NCBI RefSeq assembly: GCF_003710255.1
Contig: NZ_RHIB01000004.1
Location: 1-64,000, forward strand
Source of the DNA: Alteribacter keqinensis
GTDB lineage: Bacteria > Bacillota > Bacilli > Bacillales > Salisediminibacteriaceae
Direction: 5' to 3'
Length of the DNA: 64,000 nt
In this document: piece after piece, positions 9,676 to 20,194 of the stretch
Layout of the letters: each line of letters starts with the position of its first letter
Numbering within the stretch: the first letter of the stretch is position 1
The notes under the pieces: model-generated
What the model was told of the DNA's origin: nothing
The model's input: only the letters and a program-made list of their open reading frames with translations
The model's database searches: none
Program-made: the position numbers and the translations under genes

Positions 9676-10732
9676 CACGAATTTTATCAGCAATGTCCTG
9701 CAGCTTGTCGCTCCGGGGACTCCTCTGAGGGAGGGGATAGATAACGTTTTAAGAGCAAAAACAGGAGGACTGATTGTTCTCGGATATAATAATGAAATGG
9801 TGCATATTGTAGATGGAGGTTTCTTTATTAACTGCGAGTTTTCACCTGCGTACTTGTATGAGCTTGCGAAGATGGACGGTGCCATCATTTTAAGCGAAGA
9901 CGGAAGACGGCTCCTTTATGCCAATACACAGCTTGTTCCAAACAATGCAATTGATTCCACAGAAACAGGGATTCGTCACCGGACCGCACAGCGTGTGGCC
10001 CGTCAGACGGGGAACCTGGTGATTTCCATCTCCCAAAGACGAAACGTAATCACCCTGTATCAAGGTGAATACCGTTATTCGTTAAAAGACATCGGTGTTA
10101 TTTTGACTAAGGCAAACCAGGCTATTCAGACATTGGAAAAATACAAAAGTGTTCTCGACCAGAGTGTGACGAATCTCGGAGCTCTGGAATTTGAAGAACT
10201 GGTAACGATACAAGAGGTATCTCAGGTGATGCACCGGGTGGAGATGGTTCTCCGGATAAAAAGCGAAATTCTGAACTATGTCAATGAACTGGGGAACGAA
10301 GGCCGTCTGATTTCCATGCAGCTTGAAGAACTTGTCTCCAACACTGAAAAAGAAGCCGTCCTTCTTATCAAGGATTACATGAAAGAGCGAACGAGCGATC
10401 CGATTCAGATTTTAAGGCAGCTTAAGAAGCTTTCGAGTGATGAATTGCTGGACGATCAGATTATCGTGAAACTTTTGGGCTATAGTAAAAGTCCGAATCT
10501 CTCGGAATTTGCCGTTTGTCCAAGGGGCTATCGTATTCTCCATAAGATCCCGCGGATACCTCCGCTTGTTGTCGAGAATTTGATTCAAAAGTTTGAAGAT
10601 CTTCCCCATATTATGCGTGCTTCAACTGAAGAACTGGATGAAGTGGAAGGAATCGGGGAAGCCAGAGCACGTAAAATCAAGGAAGGCTTGACGAGGATTC
10701 AGGAACAGCTGTTTATCGACCGCCATATTTAA
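9653..10732 (+). CDS. disA: DNA integrity scanning diadenylate cyclase DisA
   Basis: DisA makes cyclic di-AMP from two ATP while scanning DNA and reports damage. The DAC domain carries D75-G76-A77 and R108-H109-R110, the catalytic and ATP-binding motifs. A linker helix region and a C-terminal HhH domain ([16 protein letters not shown]) bind branched DNA. The GTG at 9653 gives 359 residues, close to known DisA, and sits 9 bases past AGGAGGTG. An in-frame GTG at 9641 overlaps that site. The gene starts inside the last 23 bases of radA. Confidence 0.94.
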   Translation: MDPRSNYDTNFISNVLQLVAPGTPLREGIDNVLRAKTGGLIVLGYNNEMVHIVDGGFFINCEFSPAYLYELAKMDGAIILSEDGRRLLYANTQLVPNNAIDSTETGIRHRTAQRVARQTGNLVISISQRRNVITLYQGEYRYSLKDIGVILTKANQAIQTLEKYKSVLDQSVTNLGALEFEELVTIQEVSQVMHRVEMVLRIKSEILNYVNELGNEGRLISMQLEELVSNTEKEAVLLIKDYMKERTSDPIQILRQLKKLSSDELLDDQIIVKLLGYSKSPNLSEFAVCPRGYRILHKIPRIPPLVVENLIQKFEDLPHIMRASTEELDEVEGIGEARARKIKEGLTRIQEQLFIDRHI

Positions 10733-10904
10733 GGTGTCTAATAAAATCACACCTTGACGAATATCCTTTATTGACGATATAATTATTTGTTTTGCTTTCA
10801 TTGACAACAAAAAGGCCCTTTGATATTGTTAATTTATTGCAATTTATAAGTATGTAAGTTTTTGTGATTTTTTTAGAATAACGTTTCAAATTTTGTGACT
10901 TGTC

Positions 10905-10910
10905 TATAAT
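10905..10910 (+). promoter_or_regulatory. possible -10 element before yacL
   Basis: A TATAAT lies 21 bases before the yacL start, right before its ribosome-binding site. The -35 region is poor (CGTTTC or GTTTCA at 16-17 bases). The AT-rich 190-base gap after disA suggests a separate promoter, but the evidence is weak. Confidence 0.35.
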
Positions 10911-10930
10911 GGTTAAAGGAGGTGAAGGCG

Positions 10931-12028
10931 ATGCTTAGACGAGTAGTTCAGTTGTTTATTATCATTGTCGGTGGCGCGGTCGGATTTATATTTATACCTG
11001 ATTTGTTGGAATTGCTAAATATTGGAAATGTTGCGTGGCTTGAAAGCCCGTATATTGGCGCAATTATAGGTGCACTCATTTTATTTTTAGCGACCTATTG
11101 GTTTACAGATGATCTTGTCGGCCTGATCAGGCTTGTAGAGGAATCGTTGGTAAAGGCACCGGTCACTGATTTATTGTTTGGTACGATGGGTCTTATTGTA
11201 GGTTTAATAGTAGCCTTCTTAATCGGCCTGCCTCTTGATGCACTCGGAATTCCGATTCTGAGTACGTATCTGCCTCTTTTTGCTACGTTTTTCCTGGGTT
11301 ATCTCGGGTTCCAGGTGGGCTTTAAGAAACGGGATGAACTAATGGGACTGACTGCAATCTCCAGCCGGTTAGGTTCAAAGGATGCCAAGAAAAAAGAAGA
11401 TGAAGATGAAGCCCGTAAAGGCTCACTTAAAATACTCGATACTAGTGTAATCATTGACGGACGGATTGCAGATATCTGTCAGACCGGTTTTCTTGATGGG
11501 ACGCTCATCATCCCTGAATTTGTTCTTGAAGAACTGCAGCATATTGCTGATTCTTCGGATGTGTTAAAAAGAAACCGCGGGCGGAGAGGCCTGGATATCC
11601 TGAATAAAATTCAAAAAGAACTCCCGATTAACGTTGAAATCTATGAGGGAGACTTTGAAGAGATCCAGGAAGTCGACTCAAAGCTTGTCAAACTGGCGAA
11701 GGTCATTGGCGGCTATGTAGTAACAAACGATTTTAACCTTAATAAGGTCTGTGACCTTCAGGGTGTTTCAGTACTGAATATAAACGATCTTGCCAATGCC
11801 GTTAAACCGGTTGTGCTGCCGGGTGAGGAAATGGCTGTACAGGTTATAAAAGACGGCAAGGAACAAAATCAGGGTGTTGCTTACCTTGATGACGGTACGA
11901 TGATTGTTGTCGAAGAAGGACGTAATTACATTGGTAAAGAGATTGAAGTCATTGTGACAAGTGTGCTTCAGACGTCAGCGGGGCGGATGATTTTTGCCAA
12001 GCCGAAGCTGATGGAGAAAGCACTCTGA
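10931..12028 (+). CDS. yacL: PIN/TRAM-domain membrane protein YacL
   Basis: This 365-residue protein has four N-terminal membrane helices (about 1-130). A PIN nuclease-like domain ([17 protein letters not shown] with conserved acidic residues) follows, then a C-terminal TRAM domain near residues 290-350. The precise function of YacL is not established; a membrane-tethered RNase is the structural expectation. The ATG at 10931 is chosen because AAAGGAGGTG precedes it by 6 bases. Placement between disA and ispD is conserved in Bacillus. Confidence 0.92.
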   Translation: MLRRVVQLFIIIVGGAVGFIFIPDLLELLNIGNVAWLESPYIGAIIGALILFLATYWFTDDLVGLIRLVEESLVKAPVTDLLFGTMGLIVGLIVAFLIGLPLDALGIPILSTYLPLFATFFLGYLGFQVGFKKRDELMGLTAISSRLGSKDAKKKEDEDEARKGSLKILDTSVIIDGRIADICQTGFLDGTLIIPEFVLEELQHIADSSDVLKRNRGRRGLDILNKIQKELPINVEIYEGDFEEIQEVDSKLVKLAKVIGGYVVTNDFNLNKVCDLQGVSVLNINDLANAVKPVVLPGEEMAVQVIKDGKEQNQGVAYLDDGTMIVVEEGRNYIGKEIEVIVTSVLQTSAGRMIFAKPKLMEKAL

Positions 12029-13238
<1,210 letters not shown>

Positions 13239-13424
13239 TTAAAGCAGAAAATAAGCTTATGTGGAATGGTGAGACCCGGTTGCACGAGCTGCTTCATGAA
13301 TAAGCTTCGAGTTGCTTCAATGCATATTGGAACGGAAGCCACCACCAATATTGCAGTAATTAACAAAAGGCTGATTTTTGTAAACATTGTTCTTCTGCTG
13401 AAAAAGGTAATGAAGCCGAAGTGC

Positions 13425-13475
13425 CTGAGACTCCTGTGGCCGTGGGGGCCAGGCAAGACCCCGCAATGCTTTAAG
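13425..13475 (+). repeat. family B repeat, 5' half
   Basis: GAGACTCCTGTGGCCGTGGG and AGACCCCGCAATG resemble the start of a GC-rich intergenic repeat known from many Bacillaceae (pattern GACTCCTGCGGGA ... GACCCCGCA). The matching 3' half (GAGGAGGCTTGCCGGCACC, then CGGAAAGCGAA) lies at 13671-13706. From 13239 to 13424 only weak remnants such as CGAGTTGCTTC are visible. Confidence 0.5.
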
Positions 13476-13661
13476 AAGGCACTGAAAAAGTTTGATCTTT
13501 AACTTTTGTAAGTGCCTTCCAAGCAATGAGCGGAACGGTTGCATGTTTTAAAAAGCCTGTTATGAGTGGGTTTCTCGTAACAGGCGAGCAACCGAATGGA
13601 GCCATTGCCACTTAAATAAAAGGCAGTGAAAAAGTTGTTTTTTACTTTTTTAGTGGCCTCC
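13476..13661 (+). repeat. direct-repeat-flanked segment with long hairpin
   Basis: Two related segments of about 43 bases, AAGGCACTGAAAAAGTT...AGTGCCTTCC (13476-13520) and AAGGCAGTGAAAAAGTT...AGTGGCCTCC (13619-13661), flank about 100 bases. The first is itself an inverted repeat. Between them GCCTGTTATGAG (13555-13566) pairs with CTCGTAACAGGC (13574-13585), and an outer stem pairs CGGTTGC (13536) with GCAACCG (13588). The block separates the two halves of a family B repeat. No coding frame is apparent, and 13707-13913 holds no recognisable site except the gltX ribosome-binding site. Confidence 0.5.
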
Positions 13662-13913
13662 TTTTAGCTTGAGGAGGCTTGCCGGCACCGCCACGGAAAG
13701 CGAAAGGCACGCAGGCTTCATCTGAAACTTCTGTATTCTGAAGGAAGTACGGATAACACCATTTATACGTTCAAAAAGAATCAGAGTATGAAAGTCATGC
13801 CGGCATGAATAACTCCCTGTTTCAGTCCTTGACCAATAGTGATAAAATAATGAGCGGAGAACAGCAGAAACGCAGACAGCGTTTTTGAACAAAAGAATGG
13901 AAGGTGTCATACA

Positions 13914-15374
13914 ATGAGTCAGGAAATCCGTGTGCGCTTTGCGCCATCGCCTACCGGGCACTTGCATATTGGAGGAGCACGATCTGCTCTTTTCAATTAC
14001 TTATTTGCACGTAATCAAAACGGTAAGTTTATCGTAAGAATAGAAGATACAGACCAGGCACGCAATGTGGAAACAGCGACAGAAAAGCTGATGGAGAGCA
14101 TGAAGTGGCTCGGCATCGACTGGGATGAAAGTGTCGATGTGGGAGGTCCTTATGCCCCGTATCAGAGCATGGAGCGTATGGATATCTATAAACAGTACCT
14201 GGATCAGCTGCTTGAAGAGGGAAAGGCATACTACTGCTATATGACCGAAGAGGAACTTGAAGCAGAGCGGGAAGCCCAGCGTGCCCGTGGAGAAACACCG
14301 AAGTACTCCGGCCGTGACCGTAATTTAACTAAAGAGCAGCGCGAAACGTACGAACAGGAAGGTAAAAAACCAGTTATCCGTTTCCATGTACCTGAAAACG
14401 ATTCTGTTGTTATCGAAGATATCATTCGAGGTAATGTTACATTTGAAAATGAAGGTATCGGTGACTTTGTAATCGCTCGTAAAGATGGCGTTCCGACCTA
14501 CAACTTTGCGGTTGTTATTGATGATTACCTGATGAAGATTTCCCACGTGATCCGTGGTGAAGAACACTTGTCAAATGCGCCCCGCCAGGCACTGATTTAT
14601 CAGGCTTTGGGATGGGATGCACCAACGTTCGCCCATGCGTCTCTTATCCTGAATGAAGACCGTCAGAAGATGAGTAAACGTGACGAGTCTATCATTCAGT
14701 TTGTAGAACAGTACCGTGACCTTGGCTATCTTCCTGAAGCCATTGTAAACTTCCTTGCTCTTCTCGGCTGGTCTTCAGGACGTGAAGAAGAGGTATTTAC
14801 AAAAGAACAGCTGATCGAAGAATTCAGCCTTGAGCGTGTATCAAAAGCGCCGGCTGTCTTTGATACAGACAAACTTGCCTGGATGAACAATCAGTACATG
14901 AAAGAGGCAGACCTTGACCACGTCGTTGAGCTTGCCCTGCCTCACCTTGTTAAAGCAGGCAGGCTTCCTGAGAACATGACAGAGGAACAGCATGAGTGGG
15001 CGAAGAAGCTGATTGCTCTTTATCAGGAGCAAATGAGCTTTGGAGCAGAGATTGTTGAGCTTACAGATTTGTTCTTCAAGGATGAAATCGAGTATAATGA
15101 AGAAGCTAAAGAAGTATTGGCTGAAGAGCAGGTGTCTGAAGTAATGGCAGCATTTAAAGAAGAAGTGCTCGCTCTTGAAGACTTTGAGCCTCAAACGATC
15201 AAAAAAGCCATCAAGTCTGTACAGAAAGCCACGGGACACAAAGGGAAGAAGCTGTTCATGCCGATTCGCGTTGCAGCAACAGGCCAGACACACGGCCGTG
15301 ATCTTCCTGATACCATCTCTCTACTTGGCAGAGATGTTATTGTTACCCGTTTAAACAGTGTTTTAAGTAACTAA
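13914..15374 (+). CDS. gltX: glutamyl-tRNA synthetase
   Basis: GltX charges tRNA-Glu and, in Bacillaceae that lack GlnRS, also mischarges tRNA-Gln for amidation by GatCAB. The 486-residue class I synthetase has the HIGH-type motif [17 protein letters not shown] at residues 10-26 and the KMSKR loop (QKMSKRDES) near residue 250. The C-terminal anticodon-binding domain is full length. GGAAGGTG precedes the ATG. It lies between ispF and the cysE T-box, as in Bacillus. Confidence 0.97.
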   Translation: MSQEIRVRFAPSPTGHLHIGGARSALFNYLFARNQNGKFIVRIEDTDQARNVETATEKLMESMKWLGIDWDESVDVGGPYAPYQSMERMDIYKQYLDQLLEEGKAYYCYMTEEELEAEREAQRARGETPKYSGRDRNLTKEQRETYEQEGKKPVIRFHVPENDSVVIEDIIRGNVTFENEGIGDFVIARKDGVPTYNFAVVIDDYLMKISHVIRGEEHLSNAPRQALIYQALGWDAPTFAHASLILNEDRQKMSKRDESIIQFVEQYRDLGYLPEAIVNFLALLGWSSGREEEVFTKEQLIEEFSLERVSKAPAVFDTDKLAWMNNQYMKEADLDHVVELALPHLVKAGRLPENMTEEQHEWAKKLIALYQEQMSFGAEIVELTDLFFKDEIEYNEEAKEVLAEEQVSEVMAAFKEEVLALEDFEPQTIKKAIKSVQKATGHKGKKLFMPIRVAATGQTHGRDLPDTISLLGRDVIVTRLNSVLSN

Positions 15375-15395
15375 TGAGTGAATCATACAGCTAAA

Positions 15396-15631
15396 GTAAT
15401 GACGAGGAAAAGTAAAAAGCAAAGTTTTTTATCAGAGAGAGCTGCCCCGGCTGAAAGCAGCTTAAAAGACTTGCTTTTGAACATGCACCTCAGAGCCCCT
15501 TGTTGAAAGTAAAGTAGGTAAGGGCGGTACCCGCCGTTAACGGGTTAAGCGGAGCTGTTACAGCTCAAGCAGAGTGGAACCGCGCAATGAGAAGCGTCTC
15601 TGAGTCAGTAATGACCCAGAGGCGTTTTTTT
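15396..15631 (+). promoter_or_regulatory. T-box leader, cysteine type
   Basis: The T-box core AGAGTGGAACCGCGC lies at 15571-15585. It is followed by a terminator stem GCGTCTCTGAGTC / GACCCAGAGGCG with seven T residues (15594-15631). Upstream are a stem I region (AGAGAGCTGCC ... GGCTGAAAGCAGC) and a GGCGGTACCCGCC stem. A TGC at 15484-15486, in GAACATGCACCTC, sits where the specifier codon is expected and would read tRNA-Cys. Uncharged tRNA-Cys would allow read-through into cysE and cysS. Confidence 0.88.
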
Positions 15632-15694
15632 AGCTTTTTTCTACGAATAGCTGCAGTATTTACGTTAGAGTTGAAGATTTTAATGTTGCCTTCA

Positions 15695-15762
15695 TGCCCT
15701 TCGCTTTCTTCGGAGGTGCCGGCCTCCGCGGGGCTTTGCGAAGCAACTGAAAAAGGCAAAGT
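15695..15762 (-). repeat. family B repeat fragment
   Basis: Read on the minus strand, CCCCGCGGAGGCCGGCACC and GAAGAAAGCGAAG match the 3' half of family B seen at 13671-13706. It lies between the T-box terminator and the family A repeat. Confidence 0.5.
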
Positions 15763-15817
15763 CCGAAATGAATGTTACCGCTTTATACTATGTTTTCGCA
15801 AAAACAGCTTATAAATG

Positions 15818-16068
15818 GGCTATGTTAATTATGATGCTTTAAAAGTCATTGTTGATTTAAAAGACGTTGATTGTAGTGATATGGCGACACTCCTGCGGGA
15901 GCAACGAGTGGTTACACCAGGAATATGCTGCGAGTTGCTTCGACGCACATATCTGCGTAGCGTTACTGGTAGAGGAAGAAGCAGGAATAAACCTCCTGAA
16001 GGCTCACCGGCGCTCCCGCGGAAAGGGAGCCAAAGGAGCGAAAATCAACATCTACCTTTAAAAGAGCC
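15818..16068 (+). repeat. dispersed repeat family A, copy 2
   Basis: This copy runs from GCTTTAAAAGTCATTGTTGA, through GGCGACACTCCTGCGGGAGC and GGTAGAGGAAGAAGCAG, to AAAATCAACATCTACCTTTA near the right end. The two ends are imperfect inverted repeats (GTTGATTTA and AAAATCAAC, with flanking CTTTAA). It closely resembles 2908-3075 and the minus-strand copy at 58034-58270. It occupies the interval between the T-box and cysE. No gene is apparent from 15632 to 16142. Confidence 0.8.
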
Positions 16069-16142
16069 AAACTCTAAAAGGTGACGATAAAGAAGAAAGG
16101 ACCATAAGTATTACTAGACAAGAACAAAAGGAGGTTTGACCA

Positions 16143-16820
16143 TTGTTTAAAACACTTAAGAATGACATCGACGTGGTGATGGATCAGGATCCGGCCGCGA
16201 GAAACAGACTGGAAGTAATCTTTAACTATTCCGGAGTTCATGCGATATGGAGCCACCGTCTCGCCCACAGTCTCTGGAAGCGTCGGTTTTATTTTCTGGC
16301 CCGTTTTCTGTCTCAAGTCAGCCGTTTTCTCACAGGTATCGAAATTCATCCGGGTGCTAAAATCGGTCAACGCCTTTTTATTGATCATGGCATGGGTGTT
16401 GTTATCGGGGAAACTTGCGAAATCGGGGATAACTGTACGATCTATCAAGGAGTAACATTAGGCGGGACGGGAAAAGAAAAAGGGAAGCGTCATCCGACTC
16501 TTGAGGATAATGTCCTTATAGCTACAGGAGCAAAAGTACTCGGGTCCATGCGGATCGGGGAAAATTCGCGGATCGGTGCAGGGTCGGTCGTTTTAAAGGA
16601 AGTGCCGCCAAACTCTACTGTAGTCGGAATCCCCGGGAAGGTCGTCATCCAGGACGGCGTGAAGATCGGCCATGATCTCGACCATATTAATTTACCCGAT
16701 CCGGTGTCGGATAAGTTCAGGGAGCTTGAAGAAGAAATGGCCCGCATGAAAGAAGAATTAGCTGAGCTGAAAAAACAGGATCAACCAAGCCTAAAAGGAG
16801 GCGTCTCACATGACAATTAA
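16143..16820 (+). CDS. cysE: serine O-acetyltransferase
   Basis: CysE acetylates L-serine with acetyl-CoA, the first committed step of cysteine synthesis. The 225-residue protein has an N-terminal helical domain and a left-handed beta-helix of hexapeptide repeats. Conserved [15 protein letters not shown] and [13 protein letters not shown] form the active site and CoA site. The TTG start follows AAGGAGG by 7 bases. Its 3' end overlaps cysS by 11 bases. The T-box ends 510 bases upstream. Confidence 0.95.
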   Translation: MFKTLKNDIDVVMDQDPAARNRLEVIFNYSGVHAIWSHRLAHSLWKRRFYFLARFLSQVSRFLTGIEIHPGAKIGQRLFIDHGMGVVIGETCEIGDNCTIYQGVTLGGTGKEKGKRHPTLEDNVLIATGAKVLGSMRIGENSRIGAGSVVLKEVPPNSTVVGIPGKVVIQDGVKIGHDLDHINLPDPVSDKFRELEEEMARMKEELAELKKQDQPSLKGGVSHDN

Positions 16821-18210
16821 GCTCTATAATACGCTCACCAGACAAAAAGAAGTGTTCGAGCCCATAGAAGAAGGCAAGGTAAAGATGTATGTGTGCGGAC
16901 CGACTGTATACAACTACATTCACATTGGTAATGCCCGTCCGCCGGTTGTTTTTGATATGATACGGAGGTTTTTTGAATACCGGGGTTATGATGTGAAGTA
17001 TGTGTCGAACTTTACAGACGTAGACGATAAAATTATTAAAGCTGCAGAAGAGATGGGCGAGGACGTAACCGCTGTTGCGGAAAAGTTCATTCAAGCCTAT
17101 CACGAAGATACCGGCGCTCTCGGTGTGAAAAAGGCAGACGAACATCCACGGGTTATGGATACGATGCCTGAAATTATCGAATTCATTGAAAGGCTCGAAG
17201 AAAAAGGATATGCCTATGAATCCGGGGGAGATGTCTATTTCAGAACCCGTAAGTTTGATGGCTACGGCAAGCTCTCTCATCAGTCGGTAGATGATCTTCA
17301 GCTCGGTGCACGCATTGAAGTCGGAGAGAAGAAAGAGGACCCTCTTGATTTTGTACTCTGGAAAGGGGTTAAACCGGGGGAAATCTTCTGGGAAAGCAAG
17401 TGGGGCAAAGGTCGCCCCGGCTGGCATATTGAGTGCTCGGCTATGGTAAAGAAGTATCTTGGGGATACGATCGATATCCACGCCGGCGGTCAGGATCTGT
17501 CATTCCCGCACCACGAAAATGAAATTGCCCAGTCTGAAGCATTGAATGAAAAGCAGATGGCCAATTACTGGATTCATAACGGCTATATTAATATCGACAA
17601 TGAAAAAATGTCCAAATCACTAGGGAATTTTATTCTTGTTCACGATATTATTAAGAAGTTTGATCCTGAAGTGGTCCGTTTCTTTATCGTAAACAATCAT
17701 TACCGGAGCCCGATTAATTTCAGTGATGCACAGCTTGCCAGTGCGAAAACGAGTCTTGAACGTATAAAGACCACGTACCAGAATGTCTCCCACCGCCTTA
17801 CTGAAACTGCCGATCTCGGTATCGATGCAGAAAAGTGGAAGGGGCAGGTTGATGTACACCTTGAAACGTTCAATCGTGAAATGGAAGATGACTTTAACAG
17901 TGCGAACGCTGTCGCAGCGATGTTTGAGCTGGTCAAGACAGCAAACCTTTACCTTCGTGAAAAACAAACGAGCAAAAACGTTCTCTCTCATATTACAGAG
18001 GCCCTGGATAACATGGCGTATGTTCTGGGAATTAAGCTTTCGGGGAAAAACGAAATGCTGGACGAGGAAATTGACGCTTTGATTCAGGAAAGAATCGATG
18101 CACGGAAAAACCGTGATTTTGCCCGTGCCGACGAGATCCGGGATGACCTGAAAGAAAAAGGAATTATTTTAGAAGATACACCTCAAGGTACGCGCTGGAA
18201 GAGGGTGTAG
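16810..18210 (+). CDS. cysS: cysteinyl-tRNA synthetase
   Basis: CysS charges tRNA-Cys. The 466-residue class I enzyme shows [18 protein letters not shown] near residue 27 (zinc cysteine and HIGH motif), WHIECSAM and FPHHENE (other zinc ligands), and the KMSKS loop (EKMSKSLGN) near residue 267. It is translationally coupled to cysE by an 11-base overlap and shares the cysteine T-box. Cysteine supply and charging are therefore regulated together. Confidence 0.97.
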   Translation: MTIKLYNTLTRQKEVFEPIEEGKVKMYVCGPTVYNYIHIGNARPPVVFDMIRRFFEYRGYDVKYVSNFTDVDDKIIKAAEEMGEDVTAVAEKFIQAYHEDTGALGVKKADEHPRVMDTMPEIIEFIERLEEKGYAYESGGDVYFRTRKFDGYGKLSHQSVDDLQLGARIEVGEKKEDPLDFVLWKGVKPGEIFWESKWGKGRPGWHIECSAMVKKYLGDTIDIHAGGQDLSFPHHENEIAQSEALNEKQMANYWIHNGYINIDNEKMSKSLGNFILVHDIIKKFDPEVVRFFIVNNHYRSPINFSDAQLASAKTSLERIKTTYQNVSHRLTETADLGIDAEKWKGQVDVHLETFNREMEDDFNSANAVAAMFELVKTANLYLREKQTSKNVLSHITEALDNMAYVLGIKLSGKNEMLDEEIDALIQERIDARKNRDFARADEIRDDLKEKGIILEDTPQGTRWKRV

Positions 18211-18213
18211 GCA

Positions 18214-18633
18214 GTGAAACTCAATGCATCCGTTCAAGACGTGGATCAGTTAAACGGGCTCACCCTGGCATATATGGGGGATGGGGTTATGGAGATGTAC
18301 GTCCGCTACCGCCTCATCGCCTCAGGTCAGGTGAAGCCCAATCAGCTTCATCGTGAAGCTACAAAATTTGTATCGGCCAAAGCACAGGCTAAAGTGATTA
18401 TTGTCCTCCTTGAAGGGGAGGCTCTTTCGGAGAAAGAGCGTTCAGTCGCAATGAGGGGCAGGAATGCCAAGTCGGCAACGGTGCCTAAAAATACAGATGT
18501 ATCAACGTACCGCTACAGTACTGGTTTTGAAGCCCTGTGCGGCTATCTTTACTTAAAAGAAGAACACGGACGTCTTGATGAAATCATGGTTCAGGCATTT
18601 GAAATCCTGACAGCAGACGAAGAAAGGAGGTAA
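18214..18633 (+). CDS. mrnC: Mini-ribonuclease 3
   Basis: MrnC matures 23S rRNA ends in Bacillus. The 139-residue protein is an RNase III catalytic domain without a dsRNA-binding domain. The signature [19 protein letters not shown] holds the catalytic Asp. It starts with GTG three bases after cysS, with GGAAGAGGGTG overlapping the cysS end, so translation is coupled. Confidence 0.93.
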   Translation: MKLNASVQDVDQLNGLTLAYMGDGVMEMYVRYRLIASGQVKPNQLHREATKFVSAKAQAKVIIVLLEGEALSEKERSVAMRGRNAKSATVPKNTDVSTYRYSTGFEALCGYLYLKEEHGRLDEIMVQAFEILTADEERR

Positions 18634-18637
18634 CAAC

Positions 18638-19393
18638 ATGTCAGAAAAACACGATATGATTGCGGGAAAAAATCCCGTCATTGAAGCATTGAAATCGCCC
18701 CGGCCCATTCATAAAATCTGGATTGCCGAAGGTTCCCAGAAAGGGCAGATGGGGAAGGTGATGGACCTTGCCAAGTCCAGAAAGGTCAATGTTCAGTTTG
18801 TGCCGAAAAAGAAGATTGACCAAATGGCTGACACAGCTCAGCACCAGGGGGTAATTGCCCAGGTCGCAGCTTACGAATATCAGGATATGGATGATCTATT
18901 TGCAGCAGCAGAAAAAAGCGGAGAACCTCCGTTCTTTCTCCTCCTGGACGAGCTTGAAGACCCTCATAACCTGGGATCTATCCTCCGGACAGCGGATGCG
19001 GCCGGTGCACACGGGGTCATCGTACCGAAACGCCGTTCTGCAGGACTGACTGCGACAGTGGCAAAAGCCTCAACAGGTGCAATTGAGCACATTCCGGTGG
19101 TCAGAGTAACAAACCTTGCCCGGACGATGGATGAGCTGAAAGACCGGGGGCTGTGGTTTGTAGGAACAGATGCTGCCGGAAATGAAGATTACCGGGAGAC
19201 CGATTTTGATATGCCGGTCGGGCTCGTTATCGGCAGTGAAGGAAAAGGGATGAGCCGGCTTGTGAAAGAAAAGTGTGACTTTCTCGTCCAGATTCCAATG
19301 GCCGGTCATGTGACGTCATTGAATGCTTCTGTGGCAGCTGCTTTACTGATGTATGAAGTGTACCGCCGCCGTCATCCAAAAGGACAAGCATAA
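18638..19393 (+). CDS. rlmB: 23S rRNA 2'-O-methyltransferase RlmB
   Basis: RlmB is a SPOUT-class (TrmH family) enzyme that methylates a ribose in the 23S rRNA peptidyl-transferase region (G2251 in E. coli). The 251-residue protein has an N-terminal substrate-binding domain with AGKNPVIEAL. The knotted domain carries LDELEDPHNLGSILRTADAAG, VIGSEGKGMSRLV and IPMAGHVTSLNASVAAALLMYE, the three SPOUT motifs. GAAAGGAGG lies just before the ATG. Confidence 0.95.
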   Translation: MSEKHDMIAGKNPVIEALKSPRPIHKIWIAEGSQKGQMGKVMDLAKSRKVNVQFVPKKKIDQMADTAQHQGVIAQVAAYEYQDMDDLFAAAEKSGEPPFFLLLDELEDPHNLGSILRTADAAGAHGVIVPKRRSAGLTATVAKASTGAIEHIPVVRVTNLARTMDELKDRGLWFVGTDAAGNEDYRETDFDMPVGLVIGSEGKGMSRLVKEKCDFLVQIPMAGHVTSLNASVAAALLMYEVYRRRHPKGQA

Positions 19394-19906
19394 ATGCGCC
19401 GTTTTTTACTTGTCGACGGGTATAACATTATCGGAGACTGGCCTGAGCTTAGGGTTATGCAGGGGAGCGACCTGGCAGGGGCGAGAGATGTCCTGATTGA
19501 AAAGATGGCTGAGTATCAGGCTTATACAGGGACAAAGGTCATGATCATTTTCGATGCCCATATGGTACCGGGTCTCGGTAAGAAATACTCCAATTACCGT
19601 CTTGATATTGTTTATACCCGGGAAAAAGAGACAGCAGATGAACGGATCGAAAAGCTGGTAAGATCTCTCAAACGCGTAGATACAGAAATTTCTGTGGCTA
19701 CCTCCGATTTTGTAGAGCAGCGGGTCATTTTTGCGAGCGGAGCTCTAAGGAAATCTGCAAGGGAACTGAGGACAGAAGTGGCTGCTATTGAGAAAGGCAT
19801 TGCAAAAGAGGTATTAAGTGTAAAGAAGAAAACGGCCAGGTCAAAACTGCCTATTACGGACGAAATGGCTGAAATTTTCGAAAAATGGCGTCGAGGTGAG
19901 CATTGA
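19394..19906 (+). CDS. yacP: NYN-domain ribosome-associated endoribonuclease YacP/Rae1
   Basis: The B. subtilis homologue Rae1 cleaves mRNA in the ribosomal A site. The 170-residue NYN/PIN-fold protein has FLLVDGYNIIGDWP at the N terminus with a catalytic Asp, an internal TKVMIIFDAHMV, and STATSDF-like acidic positions. It begins at the base after the rlmB stop. Its stop codon lies in the loop of the downstream terminator hairpin. Confidence 0.92.
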   Translation: MRRFLLVDGYNIIGDWPELRVMQGSDLAGARDVLIEKMAEYQAYTGTKVMIIFDAHMVPGLGKKYSNYRLDIVYTREKETADERIEKLVRSLKRVDTEISVATSDFVEQRVIFASGALRKSARELRTEVAAIEKGIAKEVLSVKKKTARSKLPITDEMAEIFEKWRRGEH

Positions 19907-19929
19907 GCACCTTGACGCCATTTGTTTTT
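19884..19929 (+). terminator. terminator overlapping the end of yacP
   Basis: AAATGGCGTCGAGGTG pairs with CACCTTGACGCCATTT, followed by GTTTTTGTTT. The yacP stop codon is in the loop. The 3' arm also contains the -35 element of the sigH promoter. Confidence 0.85.
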
Positions 19930-19941
19930 GTTTAGTATAAT
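19912..19941 (+). promoter_or_regulatory. sigma-A type promoter upstream of sigH
   Basis: TTGACG and TATAAT are separated by 18 bases. The -35 hexamer is inside the 3' arm of the yacP terminator. Predicted transcripts would carry a leader of about 245 bases before sigH. Confidence 0.7.
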
Positions 19942-19949
19942 GTTTCTAT

Positions 19950-20194
19950 ATTTAGACAATTCAATCTGTTTAAAGAGGTTTAAGTGTGTTTGTTCAAACA
20001 GTGGCTGGCTTACAGGGAAACGAACCGGATTTATCCGGATGGTACCCCCGGATGGGGCGGAGCTATTCAACATAGCACCATAGCTTCTGTGATGAACGGC
20101 AACTTAAAAATTTTATGCGCTTACATCAAGATGGGTCGGTGCAGTCAACTCCCCTTTTTAATACAGACAAAAAGACAGGGTCGGAGGGATCGCG
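19950..20194 (+). promoter_or_regulatory. sigH leader with alternative pairings
   Basis: CCGGAT (20025) can pair with ATCCGG (20033). The same ATCCGG can instead pair with CCGGAT at 20048. A CCCC/GGGG hairpin overlaps the third segment. An upstream stem pairs CTGTTT (19966) with AAACAG (19996). The leader could fold in two ways, but no known riboswitch family is recognised. Confidence 0.3.

Noticed and set aside
13829-13848. Promoter for gltX
   Set aside because: TTGACC and TAAAAT are 8 bases apart, too close to act as one promoter.
15587-16084. Several open frames between the T-box and cysE
   Set aside because: They read through the T-box terminator and repeat copies and have no ribosome-binding sites.
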